A stretch of DNA of 48,219 nucleotides. Origin: an uncultured Oscillospiraceae bacterium. Lineage in GTDB: Bacteria > Bacillota > Clostridia > Oscillospirales > Oscillospiraceae. The translations under genes and the position numbers were made by a program. The stretch lies in assembly GCA_950097245.1 (NCBI GenBank), contig CATNCS010000011.1:1-48219 (forward strand), read 5' to 3'. This document shows positions 32,088 to 40,080 of this stretch, piece by piece (position 1 is the first letter of the stretch; each line of letters starts with the position of its first letter). The notes beneath the pieces are model-generated. The model worked only from the letters and a program-made list of their open reading frames with translations. It was not told where the DNA came from and made no database searches.

Positions 32088-33544
32088 CGCCCTTCCCCCT
32101 CTGCCCGCCTCTCAACGGCGGAGACCAAAAGCATGGCGGCGGTGGAGAGCGGGGTGGCGAACATGGCGGGATGCGCGGTCAGGGCCCCGGTGTAATACAT
32201 GGGGTACAGCACCAGAATCGATCCGCAGCCCGCAAAAATACAGGCCCAGATTCCCCGTCTGGTCAGCCGCATGCCCAGCAGCGTCCCGTACAGGGGCGGG
32301 AAGAGCAGGATGCTGACAATCCCCCACACATCGCCCCCGTAGGACAGGGTAAAGTTGGGCGGGTTCAGGGTGAGCAGCATGGAGAAGGTCCCGCCACCAA
32401 ACACCGCCAGCCGCCCCAGCTTTACCGTCTGCTTGGCGGAGATATCCCGAAAGAACAGCCCGGGCAGTACGTCGTAGGAGAAGGAGGACGCGATAAGCAG
32501 CAGCTGGGAGTTGGCTGTGGAGACGCAGGCCCCAATCACCGAAAAGAGGAAGAAGCCGCTCCAGGGGCCGTACAGCTCATTGTTAATCAGGCGGATAATG
32601 ATCCCGTCGGTGGTCTCGGCAAAGGGCAGGGAGGGGATCAGCACCCGCATGCCCAGGCCGATATTGGTCAGCAGAAAGTAGATCACCGCCAGCAGAATCA
32701 GCGAGTAGACAACGGTGCGCTGGGCGGTCTGCCGGTCCTGTGCCCCCAGCAGCCGGACCAGATACTGGGGATTGGCCGCCAGCCCCAGCCCCCAGCCCCA
32801 AAACATGCTCAGGCTGACCAGCGGCGTGTACCGGCCTCCGAACAGGGCCAGAAGGTCCCCCGGCCGGTTGGAGGCCGCGGCGGCCTCATGGGCCCGGCCC
32901 GAGATTTCCCCGGCCCGGCTGTACAGCACCTCCAGCCCTCCCACCTGAGACACCACCGAGAAAAACAGCACAATCAGGCTGACTGTGAGCAGAATCAGGT
33001 TGAACATGTCGGTGCGCACCACCGAGCGGTAGCCCCCGAAGGTGGTGTAGATGATAAACAGATACACCATGCCCACCGCCACGGGGTAGGGGATGTCGAA
33101 CAGGGCGGACGCCACCATGCCGAAGCCCTTGTACTGGGCCACCAGGTAGAATATGTACACCAGAATAAAGACAATCCCGTAGACAATCTGCAGCGCCCGG
33201 GAGCCGTAGCGGAGGCGGAACAGCTCCGGGACGGTGATGATGTTGTTCTGATACAGTCTTCTGGTCACCAGTCCCAGCAGAAAAGCCCCCAGAAACCAGG
33301 GAATCACCGAAAAGGACAGGGCCGACAGACCGTCCTCATACACGCTCCCCGTCAGGCTGAGGATGGTGATGGCGGATATCCAGGTCCCCGTAAAGGTGCA
33401 TACGCACAGGGGCAGGCTCACCTTCCGCTCACAGATAAAATAGTCCTCCGGCGTGTTCACGTCCCGCAGGCTGCTCTTGCCGATAATCAGCAGAACAACC
33501 GAGTAGACGCAGAAATAGCACAGATACAGCACAGTCCTGCTCAC
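32084..33544 (-). CDS. Sodium/solute symporter (SSS) family protein
   Basis: A 486-residue protein with about 13 membrane helices of the SSS/PutP family: YFICERKVSLPL after helix 1, TFTGTWISAITILSLTGS, YLVAQYKGFG, and FGGYRSVVRTD typical of the family core. It could import the inducing compound, or act as a transport-coupled sensor as the SSS part of Pseudomonas CbrA does. The GTG start is preceded by GGGGAGGGAG. Its stop overlaps the kinase start, which links transport to signalling. The substrate is not known. Confidence 0.9.
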   Translation of the reverse strand: MSRTVLYLCYFCVYSVVLLIIGKSSLRDVNTPEDYFICERKVSLPLCVCTFTGTWISAITILSLTGSVYEDGLSALSFSVIPWFLGAFLLGLVTRRLYQNNIITVPELFRLRYGSRALQIVYGIVFILVYIFYLVAQYKGFGMVASALFDIPYPVAVGMVYLFIIYTTFGGYRSVVRTDMFNLILLTVSLIVLFFSVVSQVGGLEVLYSRAGEISGRAHEAAAASNRPGDLLALFGGRYTPLVSLSMFWGWGLGLAANPQYLVRLLGAQDRQTAQRTVVYSLILLAVIYFLLTNIGLGMRVLIPSLPFAETTDGIIIRLINNELYGPWSGFFLFSVIGACVSTANSQLLLIASSFSYDVLPGLFFRDISAKQTVKLGRLAVFGGGTFSMLLTLNPPNFTLSYGGDVWGIVSILLFPPLYGTLLGMRLTRRGIWACIFAGCGSILVLYPMYYTGALTAHPAMFATPLSTAAMLLVSAVERRAEGEGR

Positions 33545-33585
33545 AGCAATCTCCCTCCCCGCAGCTGTTGTGTTTTTCCTGTAGA

Positions 33586-33615
33586 ATCATATCATATCTC
33601 ACCCGGCAATTGCAA
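33586..33615 (-). promoter_or_regulatory. Promoter of the symporter-kinase-activator operon
   Basis: On the minus strand TTGCAA, an 18-base spacer, then TATGAT. This is an ordinary sigma-A promoter, in contrast to the sigma-54 promoter of the target operon. Confidence 0.6.
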
Positions 33616-33636
33616 CATCGGGATATATCCGCCCTC

Positions 33637-34413
33637 TCAAAGGGTCCGCAAAACCTCCTCCACGCTGGAGCACACAGAGAACTCCTCCTGGAGCCGGGGG
33701 TGGGCGGTGTCCATGATGTAGGGGCGCCCCGCCATGCGGAGCATGGGCAGGTCGTTGAAATTGTCGCCGAAGGCCATAACCCGCTCCGGGGAAATATTCA
33801 AAATTTTGCAGAGCCGGTCCAGTCCCGTCCCCTTGTCCGCCAGGGTAAAGTCCAGCCAGGCGGCGCCGGCCACGGCGGCGCGAAATCTCTCTCCCCATTT
33901 GGGGACCAGCGCCTCCCGCGCCCCCTCCAGGCCGCCGGGACAGTAGGCCGACACCTTGACAATGTCCTCCGGGACCTCCTTCGGCGAGGGGACCCGGCAG
34001 ATATTGTTGCCGGTGAACCAGCGGATGTGCGCCTCAAAATCCGGCCCCTTGGGGCAGAGATAGCTGGTGTCGGCCCCTGAGATCAGCACCTCCACCCCGG
34101 GCAGGGCCATAATATCCCTGCTCAGCTCCTCCGCCAGGGCCCGCTCCATCACCGTTTTGCTCCAAACCGGACCGGGCCCTCCGGGACCATAGATGACAGC
34201 GCCGTTCTCGCACAGAAACGGCACCCTGTCCGCCACCGGGGCGAACAGCTGCCGCAGACTGTGGTACTGCCGCCCGCTGGCGGGGCAGAATAAAATCCCC
34301 CGCCCCTCCAGCCGGCGGATCTGCTCAAAAATTTCAGGCGGGATGTCCGCCGCCCCGCCTCGCAGCAAGGTGCCGTCGATGTCGCTGGCAATCAGTTCTA
34401 CCGTGCCCCCCAT
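33637..34413 (-). CDS. HAD-superfamily Cof-type phosphatase
   Basis: A 258-residue HAD hydrolase of the Cof/IIB cap group. Motif I is ASDIDGTLL (residues about 9-17), motif II FCPASGR, and motif III/IV a late lysine with MAFGDNFNDLPML near 205. Such enzymes dephosphorylate sugar phosphates or nucleotide phosphates; the substrate is not predictable. The ATG at 34413 follows GAGGAGGAAGG; the frame upstream runs through the leader hairpin and is not coding. Confidence 0.9.
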   Translation of the reverse strand: MGGTVELIASDIDGTLLRGGAADIPPEIFEQIRRLEGRGILFCPASGRQYHSLRQLFAPVADRVPFLCENGAVIYGPGGPGPVWSKTVMERALAEELSRDIMALPGVEVLISGADTSYLCPKGPDFEAHIRWFTGNNICRVPSPKEVPEDIVKVSAYCPGGLEGAREALVPKWGERFRAAVAGAAWLDFTLADKGTGLDRLCKILNISPERVMAFGDNFNDLPMLRMAGRPYIMDTAHPRLQEEFSVCSSVEEVLRTL

Positions 34414-34437
34414 AAAGCCTTCCTCCTCTGTCTCTAT

Positions 34438-34464
34438 CGGACCGGCCCTGAGACGGCCGGTCCG
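34438..34464 (-). other. Leader hairpin in the HAD phosphatase 5' UTR
   Basis: A perfect 10-bp stem CGGACCGGCC / GGCCGGTCCG with a seven-base loop, 25 bases before the start codon and just upstream of the ribosome site. No T run, so it is not a terminator; it may stabilise the transcript. Confidence 0.45.
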
Positions 34465-34473
34465 GCATCGCCT

Positions 34474-34502
34474 ATTGTACTCCCCCATATCCTGGCTGGC
34501 AA
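34474..34502 (-). promoter_or_regulatory. Sigma-A promoter of the HAD phosphatase gene
   Basis: On the minus strand TTGCCA, a 17-base spacer, then TACAAT. It points away from the flagellin-like gene's promoter three bases further right. Confidence 0.6.
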
Positions 34503-34505
34503 CCT

Positions 34506-34531
34506 TATTTTTCTCTCCGGTTTGCCGATAA
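34506..34531 (+). promoter_or_regulatory. Sigma-28 (SigD/FliA)-like promoter of the flagellin-family gene
   Basis: GCCGATAA at 34524-34531 is a full match to the sigma-28 -10 element. The -35 is poor: TATT 14 bases upstream (or TTAT at 15) against consensus TAAA. No sigma-A pair fits better. It lies 47 bases before the start codon. Confidence 0.6.
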
Positions 34532-34577
34532 TTACAGTATAAGCAAAACGCAGTGGCCGACAGAGGAGGGATTTGGA

Positions 34578-37121
34578 GTGAGCGAGCTGACTATCCGCAG
34601 AAACAGAGGCCTTGCCGCGCCCCAGTACCAGGGTATCAAGAGGGCGGAAAAGCAGGCCGGCAGCAGCGCAGCCGGAAGGGTGACGGAAAAGACGGGCCTG
34701 GCCGTCTCAGGGACCCTGCGCCAGCTGATGTCCCGGGCCGGCCAGGCAGAGAGCGGAACCCGTGAGAGCCGCCGGGCCCTTCAGATGGGGGAGAGCATAC
34801 TGGGCGAGGTGAAGGAGAGCCTGGAGCGCCTGGCCCTGCTGGCCAAGGAGTCGGCGGAGGGAAACAGCCCCGACCGCGCCGCCCTTCAGACGGAGCTGGA
34901 GCAGCTGCGGGACAACATCGACCGTATGCTCAACTGCGCCGTCTCAGGGGACACGCCGCTGTTTCTCGACGGAGAGCCGGACCTTGACAGCGACAAGCTG
35001 GCCGTGCTGTACCTGGGCGCGGTCATCGCCGGCGGCTCCCCCGAGCACGCGGACCCCGCCCAGGCGCTGGAGGGTCTGGTCCAGCTGCTGGAAAAGCTGC
35101 ACGCCGGAGTTCCCATGGATCAGGCCATCCAGGAGCTGACAGGCGGCGTGTTTACCGGCCTGGCCGACCTCCAGGCCCAGCTTGCCAACGGCACCGCCCC
35201 GGGGCTGGATGCCTTTCTGGCCAAGCTGCTGCCCTCTGACAGCGCCTCCGCCCTGACCCCCGACTCCCTCCTGCCCACCCTTCTGGAGGGGATGGAGGGG
35301 ATGAATCTGGAGCTGCTGATGGACCTGCTCACCGCGGGACAGGGGGCCAAGCCGGAGCCGGGCATATCCCCGGAGGGCGCGGCCCGGACGGAGGTCCCTT
35401 CCACAATGTCCCCGCCGGCCTCCTCCGCCCGGCTCGGGGACTTTCAGGTCTCCGGTACGGACCTGTCCGGGGTATCCTTCAACTCCTCCACCGGACAGCT
35501 GACGGTGAGCGGAACGGCGGACGTCGTCATCCGGGGGGCGGGGCAGGAGGGCCAGTCCATCCTGCTCACCGGCTCAGGGACAGTGACCCTGCAAAACGTG
35601 AGCGTCCCCTCCCTCACCGTCAGCGCCGAGGCGGCCCGCCTGTTTACCGCGGGGGAGAGCCAGCTGGGCCAGGTGCTGCTGGAACAGGGGGCCTCCCTCA
35701 CCCTGGACGGCGGCGCCCTGCTGAAACTATCCTCCCTCCGGGGAGACGCCTCCAACCTCCTGCGCCTGACCGGAGGCGCGGTGGAGATCACCGGGGAGGC
35801 GGGCAAAAATCCGGAGGCCCTCACGGTCCCGGTGGTGGTGGAGGGGCTCGCCTCCCTGGCGGGCCGGGCCGTCAGCGTCACCAACGCCGGCGGACAGCCG
35901 CTGGAGCCCCTTGATCTGGTCTGGAAGACGCTGCTCCCGGGCTGGAGCGGCCTTACCTCCATGGAACTGGACGGCAAACAGGCCAGGCTGGCGCTGATGA
36001 ACGGCGACCCCGTCCGGCTGTGGCTGGCCAAGGGGGACCCGTCCCACGGATATCCCATCCACGGCCTGATCCTTCGGGGCAAGGACGCCGCCTCCGACCA
36101 CCCCCGGACCCGCTACTCCTACCTCCGCTGGAACCAGCAGACAAGGCGCTTTCAGGAGGTCTCCGTGTACCCCAACCCCTTTTCCGTCACCGGCGGCCAG
36201 GCGGGCCTGGACTGGGTCTATGAGGAGGAATCTCAAACCCTGCGCATCCTGTCCAACCAGGTGACCGCCATCTCCGGCGGCCTGGGGACCGATGTCAATC
36301 AGGAGCCCTTCAGCGGCAGAATCGCTCTGGCCGACCACATCGGAGCGATGGAGCTGACCCTGGAGGACGTGGTCTGCCGGGTGGAGGAGGGCCGGGCCTT
36401 CGACCTGGGCCAGGGGAACGACGTGACCCTGTTCCTTCTCAACGGAACCAGCAGCCTCTTTGAGAGCGGCCTGGGCTGCTCCGGCATCTCCCTGGGGGAC
36501 GGTACCACCCTGAATATCGACTGTGTGAAGCCCCGGGACGGCGGGGAGCCCAACGGCATCCTCACCGCCACCGGAGGAACCGGCAGCGCCGGAATCGGCT
36601 GGGACAGCGATGAGAACGGGGAGCGGACCGGCCATATTCTCATCCGGGGCGGGGGCGGCTCGGGGGGCAGACAGGGCTTTACCACCTCTGTCACCATTGT
36701 CGGCGGCCTGATCGCCTCCACCGGCGGCGGAGAGGGCGGGGTGAACAGGGGCATCTCCCTCCAGATGGGGGAGGACGCCGTCACTATGCCTCAATTCCGC
36801 CTCTCCTCCAGAACCCTGCGCCTGGACCGGCTGAGCGTACTCACCCGGGAATACGCCAGGGCCGCCCAGGAGGCCCTGGATGCGGACCTGCGCTGGGTCG
36901 CCCGGGTCCAGGACGCCTATGGCGCCCTCCAGGAACAGAGCTACGGCGCTCTCACCAGCGTATGCCGGTATATCGACGAAAAACGGCGTCTGGTGCGGGA
37001 CACCGACTCTGCCAGCACCCTGCTGGAGGACATGCAGCGCTCCATCCTCTGCCAGCCCGGCCAGGCCCTTCTCACCCACGGCGGGCGGGCCTCTGAGGAT
37101 GTGCAGAATCTGTTGGAGTAG
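34578..37121 (+). CDS. Flagellin-family protein with a large beta-rich central insert
   Basis: An 847-residue protein. Residues about 35-120 align with the flagellin N-terminal rod domain: TGLAVSGTLRQ (39-49), ERLALLAKESAEG (83-95), DRAALQTELEQLRDNIDRM (99-117). The last 110 residues match the flagellin C-terminus: EALDADLRWVARVQDAYGAL, RDTDSA near 807, and a final helix ending VQNLLE. Between them are about 600 residues of beta-helix-like and glycine-rich sequence (SGTGTVTLQNVSV-type strands; GTGSAGIGW, VTIVGGLIASTGGG). The outermost assembly segments are degenerate. The GTG start follows GAGGAGGG. It is probably a minor or modified filament protein; no flagellar gene is adjacent. Confidence 0.8.
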   Translation: MSELTIRRNRGLAAPQYQGIKRAEKQAGSSAAGRVTEKTGLAVSGTLRQLMSRAGQAESGTRESRRALQMGESILGEVKESLERLALLAKESAEGNSPDRAALQTELEQLRDNIDRMLNCAVSGDTPLFLDGEPDLDSDKLAVLYLGAVIAGGSPEHADPAQALEGLVQLLEKLHAGVPMDQAIQELTGGVFTGLADLQAQLANGTAPGLDAFLAKLLPSDSASALTPDSLLPTLLEGMEGMNLELLMDLLTAGQGAKPEPGISPEGAARTEVPSTMSPPASSARLGDFQVSGTDLSGVSFNSSTGQLTVSGTADVVIRGAGQEGQSILLTGSGTVTLQNVSVPSLTVSAEAARLFTAGESQLGQVLLEQGASLTLDGGALLKLSSLRGDASNLLRLTGGAVEITGEAGKNPEALTVPVVVEGLASLAGRAVSVTNAGGQPLEPLDLVWKTLLPGWSGLTSMELDGKQARLALMNGDPVRLWLAKGDPSHGYPIHGLILRGKDAASDHPRTRYSYLRWNQQTRRFQEVSVYPNPFSVTGGQAGLDWVYEEESQTLRILSNQVTAISGGLGTDVNQEPFSGRIALADHIGAMELTLEDVVCRVEEGRAFDLGQGNDVTLFLLNGTSSLFESGLGCSGISLGDGTTLNIDCVKPRDGGEPNGILTATGGTGSAGIGWDSDENGERTGHILIRGGGGSGGRQGFTTSVTIVGGLIASTGGGEGGVNRGISLQMGEDAVTMPQFRLSSRTLRLDRLSVLTREYARAAQEALDADLRWVARVQDAYGALQEQSYGALTSVCRYIDEKRRLVRDTDSASTLLEDMQRSILCQPGQALLTHGGRASEDVQNLLE

Positions 37122-37133
37122 CCCGTTTATCAG

Positions 37134-37168
37134 GACAGCCCGCCGGGTCATCCGGCGGGCTGTCAGTA
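37134..37168. terminator. Bidirectional terminator
   Basis: A perfect 13-bp stem GACAGCCCGCCGG / CCGGCGGGCTGTC with a GTCAT loop; AGTATTTTATT follows on the plus strand. It serves the flagellin-like gene and, less well, the convergent coiled-coil gene. Confidence 0.75.
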
Positions 37169-37170
37169 TT

Positions 37171-37884
37171 TTATTCCTCGTCAATGGGCATGGGGGCCTC
37201 GGGGCGGCCCAGCTCGGTGGCGTCGTAGGCCCGGCGGACCCCCTCCAGGGCCTCCTCCTGGCCGCTCATCAGGGCGTTGAGCTGCTCCAGGCTGGTCCCC
37301 GCCTTCTCCAGCTCGCTGGCGGCGTGGGACACGGTGGTCTCCACCTGGCTGCACAGGGCGTCGTACTCCCGGGCCACCCGCTGGAGCCACTGCTCCACCT
37401 GGCGGCGGGCCTTCTGGGCGTCCCGCTCCGCCTTCTCCTGGATGGCCTGGGCCCGGCGGTGGGCCTCCAGCTCCACCCCGGCGGTGCGCTCCTTCAGCTC
37501 CACGTACGCCCGGGCGTCGGGGCGGACCTCCTCCAGCTGCCGGCGCAGCTCATCCCGGTCCTGACGGAGGCGCTCCACCTCCCGCTTCAGCTGCTCCCCC
37601 TGCTTCTGGCTGGCGGACAGGTCCTGCCCGGTCTGCTCCAACTGGGCGGACAGGCTGTCCCGGCTCTGGCGGGCGGTCTCCAGCTCCCGGCGGACCTCCT
37701 CCAGCTGGGCGGACAGGTCGTCCCGCTCCCGGCGGAGGGCCTCGCACTGATGCTCCGCCTCCTCCAGCCGGCCGCTCAGCTCCTGCTGGGCCTGGGCGGC
37801 CTGCCTGGCCTGGGCCTCCAGAAAGGTCAGTACGTCCTGTTTATTGAAGCCGCCCACGGCGGCGGAGCGGAAGGGATGATCCAT
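37171..37884 (-). CDS. DivIVA-like coiled-coil protein
   Basis: A 237-residue protein. The N-terminus FRSAAVGGFNKQDVLTFLE resembles the DivIVA/GpsB lipid-binding head, followed by an almost unbroken Glu/Gln/Arg-rich coiled coil from about 22 to 215 with a break at EVRPDARAYVELKERTAGV. Proteins of this build sit at division sites or cell poles and recruit other factors. The similarity is limited to the head and the coil, so the exact role is open. Transcribed alone. Confidence 0.65.
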   Translation of the reverse strand: MDHPFRSAAVGGFNKQDVLTFLEAQARQAAQAQQELSGRLEEAEHQCEALRRERDDLSAQLEEVRRELETARQSRDSLSAQLEQTGQDLSASQKQGEQLKREVERLRQDRDELRRQLEEVRPDARAYVELKERTAGVELEAHRRAQAIQEKAERDAQKARRQVEQWLQRVAREYDALCSQVETTVSHAASELEKAGTSLEQLNALMSGQEEALEGVRRAYDATELGRPEAPMPIDEE

Positions 37885-37956
37885 AGCTGTGCACCTCTCT
37901 CTGTTCTATCTTTGCTATTTTAGCACAGCCTTTGACAAATTACAATCACTATTTCA

Positions 37957-37986
37957 TTGACGGAGCTCCCCCATTGATGGTATACT
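37957..37986 (+). promoter_or_regulatory. Promoter of the methyltransferase gene
   Basis: TTGACG, an 18-base spacer, then TATACT, about 40 bases before the start at 38027. Confidence 0.65.
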
Positions 37987-38026
37987 GGTCCCAATTTTGG
38001 AGCAATATGACAAGGAGGACACGGCT

Positions 38027-38890
38027 ATGTGGCTGTCCGACAAGTGGATCGACTATGAGCTCATCGACTGCGGCCGGGGGGAGAAGCTGGAGCGCTGGGG
38101 GGACCAGCTGCTGGTGCGGCCCGACCCCCAGGCCATCTGGAACACACCCCGGTCCCACCCGGGCTGGAAGAAAAACGCCGGGCGGTACGCCCGCTCCTCC
38201 ACCGGAGGCGGCCAGTGGGTCAACAAATCCATGCCGGAGCGGTGGACGGTGTCCTACGGGGGGCTCACCTTCAATGTCAAGCCCATGAACTTTAAGCACA
38301 CCGGCCTCTTCCCGGAGCAGGCGGCCAACTGGGACTTTGCCATGGAGCAGATCAGAAACGCCGGCCGGCCGGTGAGCGTGCTCAACCTCTTCGCCTATAC
38401 CGGCGGGGCCACGGTGGCCTGCGCCGCCGCCGGGGCGTCGGTGTGCCACGTGGACGCCGCCAGGGGGATGGTCCAGTGGGCCCGGGAGAACGCCAAATCC
38501 TCCGGGCTGGAGGAGGCCCCCATCCGCTGGATCGTGGACGACTGCGGCAAGTTCGTGGAGCGGGAGATTCGCCGGGGCCGGAAGTACGACGCCGTCATCA
38601 TGGACCCGCCCTCCTACGGCCGGGGGCCCACCGGCGAGGTGTGGAAGCTGGAGGACAGCCTCTACCCCTTTGTGGATCTGGTGAGCGGCGTGCTGTCAGA
38701 CGACCCGCTGTTTATCATCCTCAACTCCTACACCACCGGCCTGGCCCCCAGCGTAGTCACCTATATTCTGGAGACCCTGATTTCCAAAAAATTCGGCGGC
38801 CGCACCGTCTCTGACGAGCTGGGCCTGCCTGTCACGGAAAGCGGCCTGGCCCTGCCCTGCGGGGCCACGGGGCGGTGGATCAAAACCTGA
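38027..38890 (+). CDS. Class I SAM-dependent methyltransferase (RlmI/RlmK-like)
   Basis: A 287-residue Rossmann methyltransferase. Motif I is LNLFAYTGGATVACAAAGA, with VDAARGMVQWARENA following, and the catalytic-type DPPSYGRGP near 200. This is the COG1092 group, whose studied members methylate 23S rRNA cytosine or guanine. It lacks the N-terminal PUA domain of RlmI. The ATG at 38027 follows AAGGAGG; an earlier ATG at 37997 has no ribosome site. The RNA target is inference. Confidence 0.85.
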   Translation: MWLSDKWIDYELIDCGRGEKLERWGDQLLVRPDPQAIWNTPRSHPGWKKNAGRYARSSTGGGQWVNKSMPERWTVSYGGLTFNVKPMNFKHTGLFPEQAANWDFAMEQIRNAGRPVSVLNLFAYTGGATVACAAAGASVCHVDAARGMVQWARENAKSSGLEEAPIRWIVDDCGKFVEREIRRGRKYDAVIMDPPSYGRGPTGEVWKLEDSLYPFVDLVSGVLSDDPLFIILNSYTTGLAPSVVTYILETLISKKFGGRTVSDELGLPVTESGLALPCGATGRWIKT

Positions 38891-38891
38891 T

Positions 38892-38929
38892 AAAAAGGAG
38901 CGAATCGGCCGGGATTCGCTCCTTTTTTT
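38892..38929 (+). terminator. Terminator of the methyltransferase gene
   Basis: AAGGAGCGAATC / GATTCGCTCCTT stem with a GGCCGG loop and seven T. Confidence 0.9.
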
Positions 38930-38942
38930 GGCTTCTTTTCCA

Positions 38943-38972
38943 TTGACGTATCCGCACCCCGGATGGTATAAT
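38943..38972 (+). promoter_or_regulatory. Promoter of the ecfA1-ecfA2-ecfT operon
   Basis: TTGACG, an 18-base spacer, then a perfect TATAAT, 34 bases before ecfA1. Confidence 0.8.
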
Positions 38973-39006
38973 ACAGTCTTGATTTTAAGACATCGGAGGG
39001 ACCGCC

Positions 39007-39864
39007 ATGTCCGCCATTATCCAGACCCGCGATCTGCACTTCTCCTACCCCGCCGCCGAGGGCGAAACCCCGGTGGTGCTGGACGGAGTTTCCCTGGAAA
39101 TTGAGGAGGGCTCCTTCGTGGCCGTGCTGGGCCACAACGGCTGCGGCAAGTCCACCCTGGCCAAGCACATGAACGCTATCCTCCTCCCCTCCGGCGGGAC
39201 CGTCTATGTGGACGGCATCGACACCAGTGACGAGGACAGGCTCCTTGATATCCGCCGCGCCGTGGGGATGGTCTTCCAGAACCCGGACAACCAGATCGTC
39301 GCCAACGTGGTGGAGGAGGACGTGGCCTTCGCCCCCGAGAACCTGGGGGTCCCCCCCGACGAGATTCGTCGGCGGGTGGACGACGCCCTGAAGGCGGTAA
39401 ACATGTACCACTACCGGGAGCACGCCCCACACCTTCTGTCCGGCGGACAGAAGCAGCGGGTGGCCATCGCGGGGGTCATCGCCATGCGGCCCCGGTGCAT
39501 CGTGCTGGACGAGCCCACCGCCATGCTGGACCCCATCGGCCGCCGGGACGTGCTGAACACCATCAAAACCCTGAACCGGGAGCGGGGGGTCACCGTGGTC
39601 CTTATCACCCACCACATGGACGAGGCCGCCCAGGCGGACCGGCTCATCGTCATGGCCAAGGGTAAGGTGGTTGCCGACGGCGCGCCGAAGGCGGTCTTCT
39701 CCCAGGTGGAGGAGCTGCGGAAGGTGGGCCTCACCGTCCCCCAGACCACAGCGCTGCTGTGGGAGCTGCGCCAGGAGGGCTGTGACGTCCCCCTGGACGC
39801 CCTCTCCGACGAGGAGTGCGCGCAGGCGCTGTTTCAGCTGCTGAAAAAAAGGCTTCCCCTTTAG
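39007..39864 (+). CDS. ecfA1: ECF transporter ATPase A1
   Basis: A 285-residue ATPase: Walker [10 protein letters not shown] near residue 44, Q-loop [10 protein letters not shown] typical of EcfA, signature [14 protein letters not shown], Walker [12 protein letters not shown] and the H-loop ITHHMDEA. With EcfA2 and EcfT it forms the energising module shared by several vitamin-binding S components. The last four residues and the TAG stop are read from the left end of a MITE-like repeat (from 39851), so the native C-terminus has been replaced. The core domain is unaffected. Confidence 0.95.
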   Translation: MSAIIQTRDLHFSYPAAEGETPVVLDGVSLEIEEGSFVAVLGHNGCGKSTLAKHMNAILLPSGGTVYVDGIDTSDEDRLLDIRRAVGMVFQNPDNQIVANVVEEDVAFAPENLGVPPDEIRRRVDDALKAVNMYHYREHAPHLLSGGQKQRVAIAGVIAMRPRCIVLDEPTAMLDPIGRRDVLNTIKTLNRERGVTVVLITHHMDEAAQADRLIVMAKGKVVADGAPKAVFSQVEELRKVGLTVPQTTALLWELRQEGCDVPLDALSDEECAQALFQLLKKRLPL

Positions 39865-40032
39865 GGGAAGCTGGCACCGCCGAAGGCGGTGACTGATGAG
39901 GCCATTTTGCAAAGCAAAATGTATGAAATTAACACAATTTTGTAAATGCTTTTTTGTTGCGCACATTTCGCCTGTGGCGAAATGACCTCATCCGCCCCCT
40001 TCGGGGGCACCTTCCCCTAAAGGGGAAGGCTT
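39851..40032. repeat. MITE-like palindromic repeat, copy 2
   Basis: The ends GGCTTCCCCTTTAGGGGAAG and CTTCCCCTAAAGGGGAAGGC match copy 1. The inner hairpin arms are GGCACCGCCGAAGGCGGTGAC and CCGCCCCCTTCGGGGG, with an AT-rich core. It sits between ecfA1 and ecfA2 and overlaps the ecfA1 3' end by 14 bases. Confidence 0.85.
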
Positions 40033-40080
40033 CGGACGCGACCCTTTGGGCGTGTACCACTTTGATAAGGATGTATCTCT

